Part shown: piece by piece, positions 27,553 to 36,597 of the stretch
How positions within the stretch are numbered: the first letter of the stretch is position 1
Layout of the letters: each line of letters starts with the position of its first letter
Origin: Gordonia westfalica
Lineage (GTDB): Bacteria > Actinomycetota > Actinomycetes > Mycobacteriales > Mycobacteriaceae
NCBI RefSeq assembly: GCF_900105725.1
Contig: NZ_FNLM01000034.1
Location: forward strand, 248,001 to 312,000
Reading direction: 5' to 3'
DNA length: 64,000 nt
Made by a program: the position numbers and the translations under genes
The notes under the pieces: generated by a model
Told to the model about the DNA's origin: nothing
Database searches by the model: none
The model's input: only the letters and a program-made list of their open reading frames with translations

Positions 27553-28098
27553 TCATCGACCGTGCGTGACGTCGACGACCACCCGGACATCGTCGGCAAC
27601 CTTCAACGCGCCCATCATGAGCGAATAGGGCTTGATCCCGAAGTCGCTCTGGGTGACTGTCGTCTCGGTCGTGATCTGCCGGCCGGCTGAGTTCTCGACG
27701 ACCTGGAAGTCCAACGTCTGGGGATGTGTCCGGCCGTGGATGGTCAGTGTTCCGGCCGCTCGGAGTCCATTCGACGTCGGCGTGAATGTGTCTGACTCGT
27801 AAGTGATGTCGGGGTGTTTGTCGGCTCGCATGGACTTGAGTGCGTTCATGCGGGCGAGGGACTTCTCGGCTCCGGTCATCGGGGTGAGTCCGCCCTCCCC
27901 GGTTTCCACATGCATGGAGTCGACCGAGATCGTTGCCGCGATGCGCGTCGGCACCGAATCGTGAAGGGTCACCGTCGCCGTCCACGCGCGCATCGAGATC
28001 GTCAGCCGATGGCCGGTGCGTGCTGCGGGTCCGGTGACCCCGGTGTGCACGACGACCGAGCCGTCGGATTCGCTGAACTCCCAGACCGATTCCGCCAC
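27553..28098 (-). CDS. YceI-family lipid-binding protein
   Basis: 181 residues from GTG 28098 (VAESVWEFSESDG). It contains the YceI lipocalin-like barrel: GHRLTISMRAWTATV, then FTPTSNGLRAAGTLTIHGRT and TTVTQSDFGIKPYSLMMGAL near the end. No signal peptide is seen from this start, so it is probably cytosolic, as in many actinobacterial YceI proteins, where it binds isoprenoid-like ligands. The frame is open to 28224, but the extension is Arg/Pro-rich and not family-like. Confidence 0.85.
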   Translation of the reverse strand: MAESVWEFSESDGSVVVHTGVTGPAARTGHRLTISMRAWTATVTLHDSVPTRIAATISVDSMHVETGEGGLTPMTGAEKSLARMNALKSMRADKHPDITYESDTFTPTSNGLRAAGTLTIHGRTHPQTLDFQVVENSAGRQITTETTVTQSDFGIKPYSLMMGALKVADDVRVVVDVTHGR

Positions 28099-28172
28099 GG
28101 CCGTAGTGTAGGCCCTCGGAGTAGGTGGTCGGGCTCGTCGGTGCACCGACGGCGGATGGCGAGGTGATGCAC

Positions 28173-28975
28173 ATGGGTACTGGACAACGGATTCTGCTCG
28201 AAGTCGACGACGCGGGAGTCGCAACGGTCACGCTCAACCGGGCGGAGAAGCACAACGCCCTGGATACCGCGATGTTCGACGCGTTGCTCGATGTCACCAG
28301 TGAACTGGCGGCGGATCGTCGGGTGCGGGCAGTCGTCGTGCACGGCGCGGGAAAGAGCTTCTGTTCCGGACTCGACATCTCGTCTCTCGGTGGGAACGGC
28401 ACGCCGATTCGTTGCTGGAGCGTGACGACGCCGATCGCGGGAATCATGCGCAGCGAGTGTCGCTCGATTGGCGGCGCGTGCCGGCGCCGGTGATCACCGT
28501 GATCCACGGCAACTGCTTCGGAGGTGGACTGCAGATCGCTCTCGGCGCCGACATCCGCTACGCGACCCCCGACGCCCGACTGTCCATCATGGAAGTGAAA
28601 TGGGGCCTGGTTCCCGACATGGGGATCACGCAGACGCTTCCGGGCCTTCTCGCGGCCGATGTGGCGAAGGAGCTCACCTTCACGGGCCGCATCCTCTCCG
28701 GCACCGAAGCCCACGATCTCGGGCTGGTCACCGGCACCGCCGATGACCCGCTCTCACGCGCGTTGGACCTCGCCCACGAGATCGCCGCGAAGTCGCCCCA
28801 CGCGGTGCGCGCGGCGAAACAGCTCTACGACGAGACCTGGAGCGGCGCCGATCCGGCGGGTGCGCTGTTGCTCGAGAGCAAGCTGCAGGTCGAGCTGATC
28901 GGCTCACCGAACCAACTCGAGGCCGTGCACGCCGGGATGGAGCGTCGCGAACCGCGGTTCACCGACCCGGACTGA
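28173..28975 (+). pseudogene. Enoyl-CoA hydratase/isomerase with a one-base frameshift
   Basis: The first frame encodes VATVTLNRAEKHNALDTAMF and GAGKSFCSGLDISSL (oxyanion-hole strand). One C is missing at about 28408; the next frame continues DSLLERDDADRGNHAQR, VITVIHGNCFGGGLQIALGAD, then KWGLVPDMGITQTLPGL. Corrected length is about 267 residues, normal for crotonases. The catalytic Glu region (MEVKWGLVPDMG) is present. It probably works in fatty-acid or other acyl-CoA breakdown. The start may be ATG 28167 or 28173; 28173 has GAGGTG at better spacing. It is divergent from the YceI gene. Confidence 0.8.
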
Positions 28976-29018
28976 GCGTGAGCTGCACGCTGGGCGGCTG
29001 GGCGCGCGGGCGTTGCGG

Positions 29019-30593
29019 TCATCCCGCGCTCGTCGCCGAGGGAGGTGCAGACCCGCCGGTGCTCTGACCGCTCATCAGCCGCACGACTGCAGCGCGATCG
29101 GCTTCCGACGGGAGACCCATACCCGGCGAGTACCCGTACACGTCGCCAAGCGGTCTGGAGTCCTGCCTGCCATCGACTATCTCCACCGAATCGGTCGTGA
29201 TGAGTCCGGGGTGCTCCACGCCGCAGGCCTGCGACACCTTGACGAGGTCACGGCGTAGCGTCGTGATGTAGTTCGCGGCTCGAGAGGCCTTCTCGTCGGG
29301 TACCAATCCTCTTGTGAGCCAGCCCTTCTGCGTCGCGACACCGGTCGGGCACGTGTCCGTATGGCATTTCTGGGCCTGGATGCAGCCGACAGACAACATC
29401 GCCTCACGTGCGACGTTGACCATGTCGCACCCCAGGGCGAACGCGAGGACCGCGTTGTCGGGCAGACCGAGCTTGCCGCTTCCGATGAACGTGATCTGCT
29501 CGTGCAGGTTCCGCTCGGCGAAGATCCGATAGATCCTGGTGAAGCCGAGAAGGAACGGGAGCGATACCGAATCGGAGAACAGCAACGGCGCCGCGCCCGT
29601 GCCTCCCTCCCCTCCGTCGATGGAGATGAAGTCCACGCCCCGACCCGTATTCGTCATCAGGTCGGCGATCTGATGCCACGAGTGGAGGTCTCCGACCGCG
29701 GATTTGATGCCGACCGGCAGTCCCGTCTCGGCAGCCAGCAGTTCTACCCAGTCGAGCATGCTGTCTGCGTCGGAGAACTCGGCATGACGTGACGGGCTCA
29801 CGCAATCTTGTCCCGGCGGGACTCCACGCGTCGCTGCTATCTCCGCAGACACCTTCGGGCCGGGCAGGAAGCCTCCCAGACACGGCTTGGCTCCCTGGCT
29901 GAGTTTGATCTCGAGGGCGCGTACCGGGGCTTCGGCGACCACATCCTTCAAACGGGCGAGATCGAATCGTCCCTGGGCGTCGCGGCAGCCGAAGTAGGCG
30001 GTGCCGATCTGGAAGACGAGATCACCACCGTGGCGGTGATAGGGCGAGATCCCGCCCTCGCCGGTGTTGTGGAGCGCGCCGGTCAGGGCGGCGCCGCGAT
30101 TGAGTGCCTCGATTGCGTTCCCGGACAATGCTCCGAAGCTCATTCCGGAAATGTTGACGACCGACTCCGGACGAAACGCGGCCGGTCGCCCACGCGCCTC
30201 ACCCATGACTTTCGCGGAGGGCAGCACCACCTCGTGTCCGGCCTCGGGCGTCGACGCAGGGGCAGACGCAGGATTGAACGTCCGATGTTTGATGACCGGG
30301 TATCCGTTTGTGAATTCGACGTCGTTGTCGGTGCCGAACCCGAAGTAGTTGTTCTCTTTCTTGGACGAGGCGTAGATCCACCGCCGCTGGTCGCGGGTGA
30401 ACGGACGCTCTTCGTCGTTGGCGGCGACGATGTACTGTCGCAACTCGGGTCCGAGCGCTTCGATCCAGTACCGCGCATGCCCGACCAGGGGATAGTTCCG
30501 CAACAGCGAATGTTCGCGCTGGAACAGATCACGAACGACGACCGCTGCCACCGTGGTGGCGGCACCGACAGCAGCAGACCTCTTGCGTCTCAT
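29019..30593 (-). CDS. FMN-binding glutamate synthase family protein
   Basis: 524 residues resembling the central FMN and Fe-S part of GltB but as a stand-alone protein. A single N-terminal hydrophobic stretch is followed by SGMSFGALSGNAIEALNRGA, the FMN loop SIDGGEGGTGAAPL, and Cys motifs VGCIQAQKCHTDTCPTGVAT for a 3Fe-4S-type centre. No amidotransferase domain is present, so glutamate synthesis from glutamine is not expected; the substrate is unknown. ATG 30593 has AGGAGGTG 13 nt upstream. Divergent from the VOC gene. Confidence 0.88.
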   Translation of the reverse strand: MRRKRSAAVGAATTVAAVVVRDLFQREHSLLRNYPLVGHARYWIEALGPELRQYIVAANDEERPFTRDQRRWIYASSKKENNYFGFGTDNDVEFTNGYPVIKHRTFNPASAPASTPEAGHEVVLPSAKVMGEARGRPAAFRPESVVNISGMSFGALSGNAIEALNRGAALTGALHNTGEGGISPYHRHGGDLVFQIGTAYFGCRDAQGRFDLARLKDVVAEAPVRALEIKLSQGAKPCLGGFLPGPKVSAEIAATRGVPPGQDCVSPSRHAEFSDADSMLDWVELLAAETGLPVGIKSAVGDLHSWHQIADLMTNTGRGVDFISIDGGEGGTGAAPLLFSDSVSLPFLLGFTRIYRIFAERNLHEQITFIGSGKLGLPDNAVLAFALGCDMVNVAREAMLSVGCIQAQKCHTDTCPTGVATQKGWLTRGLVPDEKASRAANYITTLRRDLVKVSQACGVEHPGLITTDSVEIVDGRQDSRPLGDVYGYSPGMGLPSEADRAAVVRLMSGQSTGGSAPPSATSAG

Positions 30594-30782
30594 GAATCAA
30601 GTGTTCACCTCCTGATCGGGCACCGCCATGAATCGCTCGGGTCGACTCCTCGTTCAAGGGGTTCGGGTGACGAGGGGGAGTCGTCCGCGCTCCGGAATAG
30701 GCGGTCTGGTCATCGGCCCGGCGATAAACTGGTCGATGCGTCTGGAATCCGCACCGGCGCCCTTCCTGGGAGGAGGCACCCC

Positions 30783-31187
30783 ATGCCGAACTTTCCCGCA
30801 CTCACCCACGTGGCCATCACCGTGAGTGATCTGCCTGCGAGTACCGCCTGGTACGGGAAGTTGTTCGACGCCGAACCGGTCCTGGACGAGGACGAGGAGT
30901 CCGGCGATTTCCACCACACGGTCTTCGCGTTGGACGGCGGAACGCTCTTCGGACTCCACACTCACGCGTCGGGCGACCCGGCGCCGGGCGGGTTCAGCGA
31001 GACGAACGTCGGCCTGGACCACATCGCGTTCGCCTGCACGCAGTCCGAACTCGAGGACTGGGTCTCACGTTTGGACAAGGCTGGAATCGCGCACAGCGGT
31101 ATCAAACACGCGCACTACGGATCAGGGATATCCTTCCGCGATCCGGACAACATCGCCCTGGAGTTCTTCGCCCCGCCGGCCGGATGA
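30783..31187 (+). CDS. VOC-family (glyoxalase/dioxygenase fold) protein
   Basis: 134 residues from ATG 30783 with GGGAGGAGG upstream. It carries paired beta-alpha-beta-beta-beta units: LTHVAITVSDLPASTAWYGK at the start, NVGLDHIAFACTQSELEDWV in the middle, FRDPDNIALEFF at the end. His and Glu residues at the usual metal positions (H9, H80 region, E near the C-terminus) suggest a divalent metal site. Substrate unknown; candidates include glyoxalase, dioxygenase or antibiotic-binding roles. Confidence 0.85.
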   Translation: MPNFPALTHVAITVSDLPASTAWYGKLFDAEPVLDEDEESGDFHHTVFALDGGTLFGLHTHASGDPAPGGFSETNVGLDHIAFACTQSELEDWVSRLDKAGIAHSGIKHAHYGSGISFRDPDNIALEFFAPPAG

Positions 31188-31194
31188 GGACGAG

Positions 31195-31920
31195 TCAGCT
31201 CTCGCCGGGCCCGACGTCGAGATGAGCGAGTGCGGCCCGCGCGCTCTCGAGCTCCCGCGTCAGTTCCTCGATCTTCTTCTGTGCAGCCTCACGCGCCGAC
31301 TCGATCACCTCGTCGACCGCGGTGATGGCAGCGTCGTCGCCGAGTTCATGCATTGCGCGCGCCACGCGGTCCGCGGTCACCTCGGACGGCTTTCCCTTCT
31401 TGCTGCCGTGCGCCACCGACACCGTCCACGTGCTCTCCCCCGCTGAAGTGATGGTCACGCTCACCGCGGCAGTCGCACCCTTGGGGCGCCGTGCAGCTTT
31501 CGCCGGAGCCGGCTTCGGTGCGGCCGGGCGAGACTGTACCGGCTCGGGACGCGCGGCCGGCGGAGATGCCGGTTTCGGTTCCGCCGCAGCTGGTTTCGGG
31601 GTCGGTACAGGGCGGGCGGCAGCAGGCGCCGCCTTGGCCGGTCGCTGGGTCGCTTTCACGGGCGACGCTGACGCCGCCCGGGTCCTCTGCAGTTCGTCGG
31701 CCTCGAACGGCAACTGATCGTCGACGCCCTTCGGGCTGACCGTCACCGTGGTGCCGTCGATGGACACGACACGCGCCGACGCACCCGACTCGAGTCCGAG
31801 CGACGGCATCGGGTCACGAAGGTAGACGGTGACGCGCTTGCCCGCGGCGAGTGCTGCGGACAGAGATTCCAGGTCACCGGCGGTCAATCCGGTCCTCTTC
31901 TGCGAGCTCACGCCGTCCAT
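31195..31920 (-). CDS. DUF6319-like Ala/Pro-rich protein
   Basis: 241 residues. The N-terminal third (residues 10-75, LTAGDLESLSAALAAGKRVT) is a small globular domain. A low-complexity Ala/Pro/Lys linker (residues 85-150) follows, and a C-terminal domain has a beta part (AAVSVTITSAGESTWTVSV) and a coiled coil (IEELTRELESARAAL). This architecture matches actinobacterial DUF6319 proteins of unknown function. Convergent with the VOC gene, 7 nt apart. Confidence 0.6.
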   Translation of the reverse strand: MDGVSSQKRTGLTAGDLESLSAALAAGKRVTVYLRDPMPSLGLESGASARVVSIDGTTVTVSPKGVDDQLPFEADELQRTRAASASPVKATQRPAKAAPAAARPVPTPKPAAAEPKPASPPAARPEPVQSRPAAPKPAPAKAARRPKGATAAVSVTITSAGESTWTVSVAHGSKKGKPSEVTADRVARAMHELGDDAAITAVDEVIESAREAAQKKIEELTRELESARAALAHLDVGPGES

Positions 31921-32009
31921 GTTCGCACACGCGTGCGACTATCAGGCGCCGGGTGGGTGTGTCGATACGAGCACAGATTGCCGGTCGAGTCCGCGATTAC
32001 GATGACGAC

Positions 32010-32213
32010 GTGTTCTTCCTCTTCGGATACGGCCCCAAACAGCAGCATCTCGGCGCGGGACAGACCCGGACATGTCCTCGCTGTCACAACACCACCCAGT
32101 GGGCCAGGATGCGGGAGTTCAAGCAGTTCACCGTGTTCTTCATCCCGATTGCGCGGTGGGGCCGACGGGAGTTCGAGGCCTGCGGCATCTGCGGCGCGGC
32201 GGTCGCGGTCTGA
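32010..32213 (+). CDS. Small zinc-ribbon protein
   Basis: 67 residues from GTG 32010 (VFFLFGYGPKQQHLG). Two Cys pairs, CPRC and CGIC, flank a hydrophobic strand (FTVFFIPIARWGRREF), the layout of short zinc-ribbon proteins widespread in actinobacteria. The frame is open to 31851, but upstream residues are Arg/Ser-rich and not conserved-looking. It lies 43 nt before selO. Function unknown. Confidence 0.75.
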   Translation: MFFLFGYGPKQQHLGAGQTRTCPRCHNTTQWARMREFKQFTVFFIPIARWGRREFEACGICGAAVAV

Positions 32214-32256
32214 GCGGCGAAAGCCGGACGCGGCGAACACTGGTTACGCTCGAAGA

Positions 32257-33762
32257 GTGGCTGCCACCGACTCCCCCGCGCGCACATCCGACGCGATCAC
32301 CGGCTTCGAGAGCACTTTCGCCGATGAACTGACGCCTCTCACCGTCGAGTGGCGGGGTGCCGATGTGCCAGATCCCCGGCTCCTCGTCGTGAACGAGAAG
32401 CTCGCCGCGTCGCTGGGTTTGGACGTCGAAGCCCTGCGCTCCGACGATGGAATTGCGATCCTGGGCGGCGCGGCGGTGCCCGCAGACGGCAGAGCGGTGG
32501 CGACGGCGTATTCAGGACATCAGTTCGGCGGGTACGCGGCACTGCTCGGAGACGGACGCGCCCTCCTGCTCGGCGAACTCATCGACGCCGAGGGGCATCG
32601 CGTCGATCTTCAGTTGAAAGGCTCTGGACCGACGCCGTTCTCGCGGGGTGGGGATGGCTTCGCGGTGGTCGGACCGATGCTCCGCGAGTACCTCGTCAGC
32701 GAAGCCATGTACGCACTCGGTGTGCCGACCACCCGGTCACTGTCCGTGGTGGCGACCGGTCGTGGAATCCATCGCAACGGCGTCGAACCCGGAGCGGTCC
32801 TCGCGCGGGTCGCGGCGAGCCACCTGCGGGTCGGCACCTTCGAGTTCGCCGCCCGCAACGGCGATGTCCTGCAACCCCTCGCCGACTATGCGATCGCGCG
32901 GCACTACCCCGAACTCGCCGAACTGCCACCGACCGGCGGCGGAAACCGATATGCGAAGTTCCTGGAAGGTGTGGTCGAACGGCAGGCCGCGCTCGTCGCC
33001 CGGTGGATGCTGGTCGGGTTCGTGCACGGTGTCATGAACACCGACAACACCACCATCTCCGGCGAGACCATCGACTACGGTCCATGCGCATTCATCGACG
33101 CCTTCGACCCCGCGGCGGTGTTCAGCTCGATCGATCAGGGCGGGCGCTATGCCTTCGGCAACCAACCAGCGGTCCTGAAATGGAACCTCGCGCGGTTCGC
33201 CGAAACGCTCCTCAGGTTGATCAGTCCGGCACCGGACGATGCGATCGCCATCGCGACGGCGACGCTGTCCACCTTCGACGCTGTATACGAGCAGCACCTC
33301 AATGAAGGTCTCTCGGCCAAGCTCGGGCTGGCCGACACGTTTGTCGACCACGAATTGATCGACGACCTTCTCGCGCTGATGGCGGAACATCGCGCCGACT
33401 GGACCGGAACGTTCCGTGCGCTGGCCGACGAACTGCGCGGACGACCGGCTCCTCTCGACATACTGCTGCCGCGAGACGCGTCGGATCCGTGGGTCGCGCG
33501 ATGGCGCGAAGCCCTCGCCCGACATGGCCGCGACGACGCATCCACCGCCGACGCGATGGACTTCGTCAACCCGCTCTACATCCCCCGCAACCACCTGGTC
33601 GACGACGCGCTCCGAGCCGCGCACGAGGGAGACCTCGGGCCGTTCGAAGAGTTGCTCGACGTCGTGACTCACCCGTTCGAACGTCGCGTCGACCGGGTCA
33701 AGTACACGGCCCCGGCTTCAGAGGAGTTCAACTCGTCGTTCCAGACGTTCTGCGGGACCTGA
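32257..33762 (+). CDS. selO: Protein adenylyltransferase SelO (YdiU/UPF0061)
   Basis: 501 residues from GTG 32257. SelO has a pseudokinase fold that transfers AMP to protein hydroxyl groups and is linked to redox control. Visible motifs are AYSGHQFGGYAALLGDGRA, the Lys-bearing LQLKGSGPTPFSR, LREYLVSEAMYALGVPTTR, the catalytic HGVMNTDN, and the metal-binding DYGPCAFID. The C-terminal TFCGT keeps the conserved penultimate Cys that is selenocysteine in some homologues; here it is a TGC codon. A perfect palindrome (33770-33797) follows as a terminator. Confidence 0.92.
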   Translation: MAATDSPARTSDAITGFESTFADELTPLTVEWRGADVPDPRLLVVNEKLAASLGLDVEALRSDDGIAILGGAAVPADGRAVATAYSGHQFGGYAALLGDGRALLLGELIDAEGHRVDLQLKGSGPTPFSRGGDGFAVVGPMLREYLVSEAMYALGVPTTRSLSVVATGRGIHRNGVEPGAVLARVAASHLRVGTFEFAARNGDVLQPLADYAIARHYPELAELPPTGGGNRYAKFLEGVVERQAALVARWMLVGFVHGVMNTDNTTISGETIDYGPCAFIDAFDPAAVFSSIDQGGRYAFGNQPAVLKWNLARFAETLLRLISPAPDDAIAIATATLSTFDAVYEQHLNEGLSAKLGLADTFVDHELIDDLLALMAEHRADWTGTFRALADELRGRPAPLDILLPRDASDPWVARWREALARHGRDDASTADAMDFVNPLYIPRNHLVDDALRAAHEGDLGPFEELLDVVTHPFERRVDRVKYTAPASEEFNSSFQTFCGT

Positions 33763-33769
33763 GTGCCGC

Positions 33770-33797
33770 CCGGGAGTGTTCCGCGGAACACTCCCGG
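33770..33797. terminator. Perfect 28-bp palindrome terminator after selO
   Basis: CCGGGAGTGTTCCG (33770-33783) is directly followed by its reverse complement CGGAACACTCCCGG (33784-33797), starting 8 nt after the selO stop. There is no T run. Likely an actinobacterial I-shaped terminator. Confidence 0.65.
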
Positions 33798-33841
33798 AGA
33801 TAGCGCCGAACAGTGTGCACGCGTGCAACCACTGCGCGACC

Positions 33842-34288
33842 ATGGACCTCATGCTGACGCTCACAACTGATCAGAGCGATGCCGTCGAATCGCCGGCGAC
33901 GGTGAATTCGACCGCGGTCGCGGGCTCGATCGCGACGATTTCGAGTGCGGCCGTGGCCGGGTCGGTCGGCACCGTCGCGAGTGCCGCGGTCTCCGGTTCG
34001 GCTGGGACTGTCTCCAGTGCGGGCATCAGTTCATCTGCTGCGACGGTCGCGAGCGCGATCGTCGCAGGGTCGGCGGTGACGGTTGCCAGTGCCGTCGTTG
34101 CCGGAAGCATCGGCACCGCACTCAGTTTCGGAATCGCCGGCAGCGTCGGGGTCGTGGCCGGGCTGCTCTGCCGCCGGTGCATCGGATGCGTCGGCTGCAT
34201 CCGATGCACGGACTGCATCGGATGCGTGGGATGCATCAACTGTTCGGGGCTTCGCGGTGCGGTCGGTCTCCGCGACGTCCATGCGTGA
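33842..34288 (+). CDS. Repeat protein with cysteine at every third residue, function unknown
   Basis: 148 residues from ATG 33842. Residues 22-105 are seven 12-residue repeats of the form xSAxVAGSxxTV. Residues 110-134 contain nine Cys at exact 3-residue spacing (CRRCIGCVGCIRC, then TDCIGCVGCINC), followed by GLRGAVGLRDVHA. There is no signal peptide. The hydrophobic Ala/Gly/Ser/Val repeats could form a beta-solenoid or membrane-associated stalk; the Cys run could bind metal or clusters, or be modified. I know of no established function. The minus strand is also open here, but its product is low-complexity. Confidence 0.55.
   Translation: MDLMLTLTTDQSDAVESPATVNSTAVAGSIATISSAAVAGSVGTVASAAVSGSAGTVSSAGISSSAATVASAIVAGSAVTVASAVVAGSIGTALSFGIAGSVGVVAGLLCRRCIGCVGCIRCTDCIGCVGCINCSGLRGAVGLRDVHA
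33905..34156 (+). repeat. Seven tandem 36-nt coding repeats
   Basis: Seven diverged 36-nt units encode 12 residues each within the Cys-run protein. Bases vary mainly where the amino acid is preserved or changed conservatively, suggesting selection on the protein. Confidence 0.6.
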
Positions 34289-34356
34289 GCCCGCCCGTTG
34301 AATTCAGGTAGCGCTGTACTCACGTCCCGGCGTGTCCTCGGGCGAACCATCGGAGC

Positions 34357-34808
34357 ATGGACACACTCACACGCCTCAAGGAAGCCAACGCTGCGATCCG
34401 GACTCGGGATCCGACACCGCGGCGGCGCGCGGTAACACCGACTCGATGCACGTCACCAACGTCGTCCCGCAGATGCAGCCGTTCAACGGCGGTATCTGGC
34501 TGGACCTCGAGGACTACGCGCTGCAGAACGCACGCCGCGACGACATGAAGATCTCGGTGTTCACCGGCCCGTTCCTCACCGACGCCGATCCGACGATGTT
34601 CGGTGTCCGGATCCCGGTCGAGTTCTGGAAGGTCATCGCCTTCATCCACGACGAGACCGGTCAGCTCTGCGCCACCGGCTACACGATGTCCCAGCGGGAC
34701 TTCCTTCACGCCGAGGAGTTCGTCTTCGGCGCGCACAAGACCGCGCAACGTTCGATCCGATCGATCGAGCAACGGACTGGCCTCTCCTTAGGACCGCTGC
34801 CGCGCTAG
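34357..34808 (+). pseudogene. DNA/RNA non-specific endonuclease with an internal deletion
   Basis: ATG 34357 encodes MDTLTRLKEANAAIR, a plausible family start. At about 34396-34406 the frame changes and the C-terminal half of a NUC1-type nuclease follows (SMHVTNVVPQMQPFNGGIWL, DDMKISVFTGPFL, FWKVIAFIHDETGQLCATGY). The conserved DRGH catalytic motif and Mg-binding region that precede this part in the family are absent, so well over 100 residues are missing. Not catalytic as read. Confidence 0.6.
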
Positions 34809-34943
34809 ATCCGTTCGAGGAGCCCGAGGGCATCGTTCCGCTCCTCACCAGCGTGGCCGACATCCGGTTCGTCCGCCATCGGTGACCGTCGGACCCGCGG
34901 CGTACAAAGGAGCCGTGAGCCGACGACATGCCCGGGGCCGGCG

Positions 34944-35315
34944 GTGAACCGACCCGGCCTCGATGAATCAGGAGCATCGCTGATCGCCGAACGCGTTCGA
35001 ACCGCGGCGCTCATCGAATCGTTGTCCGCGCGTCTGGCCGCCGTCATCGAAGCGACCGCGGACGCCGCCTCCGATGACGAGCATGATCCCGAGGGGACCA
35101 CGCTCGCCGTCGAACGAGGACAGCTGGTCGCCCAGATCGACCGGTCGCGGGTCCGCCTGGAGGAGATCGACGCCGCGCTCGAACGCCTGGGTCGCGGAGC
35201 GTACGGACGCTGCGAAACCTGCGGCGAACCGATCGACCCCGAACGACTCGAGGTGTTGCCGGCCGCGCGGCAGTGCGTGAGATGTGCCGCGCGCAATCCG
35301 ACACGTCGCTGGTGA
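34944..35315 (+). CDS. DksA/TraR-family zinc-finger protein
   Basis: 123 residues from GTG 34944. A coiled-coil region (residues 15-80, including QLVAQIDRSRVRLEEIDAAL) precedes the C4 finger YGRCETCGEPIDPERL and CVRCA. DksA-like proteins bind the RNA polymerase secondary channel and tune transcription; short actinobacterial ones are poorly studied. The acidic tip residues of E. coli DksA are not obvious here. Starts 136 nt after the nuclease remnant. Confidence 0.82.
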   Translation: MNRPGLDESGASLIAERVRTAALIESLSARLAAVIEATADAASDDEHDPEGTTLAVERGQLVAQIDRSRVRLEEIDAALERLGRGAYGRCETCGEPIDPERLEVLPAARQCVRCAARNPTRRW

Positions 35316-35435
35316 GCCGGTATCGGGGCCGGATCCGTCGACGAGTGTTCATGCCGAATTCCGCAGAAGACGCATACATCGTGGTCGCACGCGAGTAGAC
35401 CGGAACCCGGGCCACCTCCCGTCGGCGCGAAAGGT

Positions 35436-36485
35436 ATGAGCATGAAGGCCATTCAGGTAGTCAAGCCAGGTAACCCCCCAGAGCTGCGCGAGGTCGACAA
35501 ACCCACGCCCGGTCCCGGACAGGTCCTCCTCAAGGTGAGCGCGGCAGGCGCATGCCATTCCGACGACTTCGTGCTCAACCTTCCCGAAGAAGGATTCCCT
35601 TATCCCCTGCCGATGACACTCGGGCACGAAGGTGCCGGTGTGGTCGCCGAAGTCGGTACCGGCGTCACGGGCATCTCCGAGGGAACGTCGGTCGCGGTGT
35701 ACGGGGCCTGGGGCTGCGGCGTCTGCCACTTCTGTTCGAGGGGTTTCGAGAACTACTGCAGCCGCGCGGCCGAGCTCGGCATCGCACCACCCGGCCTCGG
35801 CAACGAAGGCGCGATGGCCGAGTACATGATCGTCGACAGTCCGCGGCATCTCGTGCCCCTCGGTGATCTCGATCCGACGGCCGCCGTGCCGCTCACCGAC
35901 GCCGGCCTCACCCCGTATCACGCGATCAAGCCGTCTCTGCCGAAACTCGTGGGCGGAACCACCGCCGTGGTCATTGGCGCCGGTGGCCTCGGTCACGTCG
36001 GAATCCAGCTCCTTCGTCATCTGACCCCGTCCCGAGTGATCGCCCTCGACGTGAGCGAAGAGAAGTTGGCCTTCGCGCGCGAGGTCGGGGTTCACGAGGT
36101 GGTGCTCAGTGACGCCGACGCCGTCGCCAACGTCCGCAAGATCACCGGCGCCGAGGGCGCGACCGCCGTCTTCGACTTCGTCGGGCTGCAGCCCACCCTC
36201 GATGCCGCGATGGGAATGGCCGGCACGATGGGAGACGTCGTGATCGTCGGTATCGGTGACGGAGTCGCGGCGGCGAAGGTCGGCTTCTTCACCCAGCCTT
36301 TCGAGGTGTCGGTTCGCGCGCCGTACTGGGGTGCTCGCGACGAACTCATCGAGGTGCTGGATCTGGCCCGTGACGGTGTCCTCGAGGTGGCGGTCGAGAA
36401 GTTCTCGCTCGACGACGGCGTCGAGGCCTACCGACGGCTGGCAGCCAATGATCTCCGCGGCCGGGCCGTCGTGGTGCCTGACTGA
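35436..36485 (+). CDS. Zinc-dependent alcohol dehydrogenase (MDR superfamily)
   Basis: 349 residues. Catalytic zinc ligands are C40 (GACHSDD) and H64-E65 (LGHEGAGVV). The structural zinc lobe has four Cys (GCGVCHFCSRGFENYC). The Rossmann loop is VIGAGGLGHVGIQLL, and an acidic residue after the second strand (ALDVSEEKL) suggests NAD preference. It probably oxidises primary or aromatic alcohols. Start ATG 35436 or 35442 (MSMKAIQ) cannot be separated by eye. No clear partner gene. Confidence 0.88.
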   Translation: MSMKAIQVVKPGNPPELREVDKPTPGPGQVLLKVSAAGACHSDDFVLNLPEEGFPYPLPMTLGHEGAGVVAEVGTGVTGISEGTSVAVYGAWGCGVCHFCSRGFENYCSRAAELGIAPPGLGNEGAMAEYMIVDSPRHLVPLGDLDPTAAVPLTDAGLTPYHAIKPSLPKLVGGTTAVVIGAGGLGHVGIQLLRHLTPSRVIALDVSEEKLAFAREVGVHEVVLSDADAVANVRKITGAEGATAVFDFVGLQPTLDAAMGMAGTMGDVVIVGIGDGVAAAKVGFFTQPFEVSVRAPYWGARDELIEVLDLARDGVLEVAVEKFSLDDGVEAYRRLAANDLRGRAVVVPD

Positions 36486-36579
36486 TCACTCCGCAGATCC
36501 GCGGCGAGGCCGTCACCTGGAGTTTTCGGTCTCGATATGGCAGGCGGGTTTCGTCGTTCTTTGGGCGTGAACGCTAACC

Positions 36580-36591
36580 TACGGTACCGTA
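36580..36591. promoter_or_regulatory. 12-bp palindrome just upstream of the PlsC-like gene
   Basis: TACGGTACCGTA ends 6 nt before GTG 36598. Sites of this type are typical of TetR-family lipid regulators. Its position would place it over the promoter or the start of a near-leaderless transcript. Confidence 0.45.
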
Positions 36592-36597
36592 ACTTAC

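Noticed and set aside
33740..33762. Selenocysteine at the SelO C-terminus
   Set aside because: The penultimate Cys is a normal TGC codon; no in-frame TGA is present there.
33871..34350. Minus-strand 159-codon frame opposite the Cys-run gene
   Set aside because: Its product is low-complexity Ala/Pro/Thr mirrored from the plus-strand repeats; no domain or better start.
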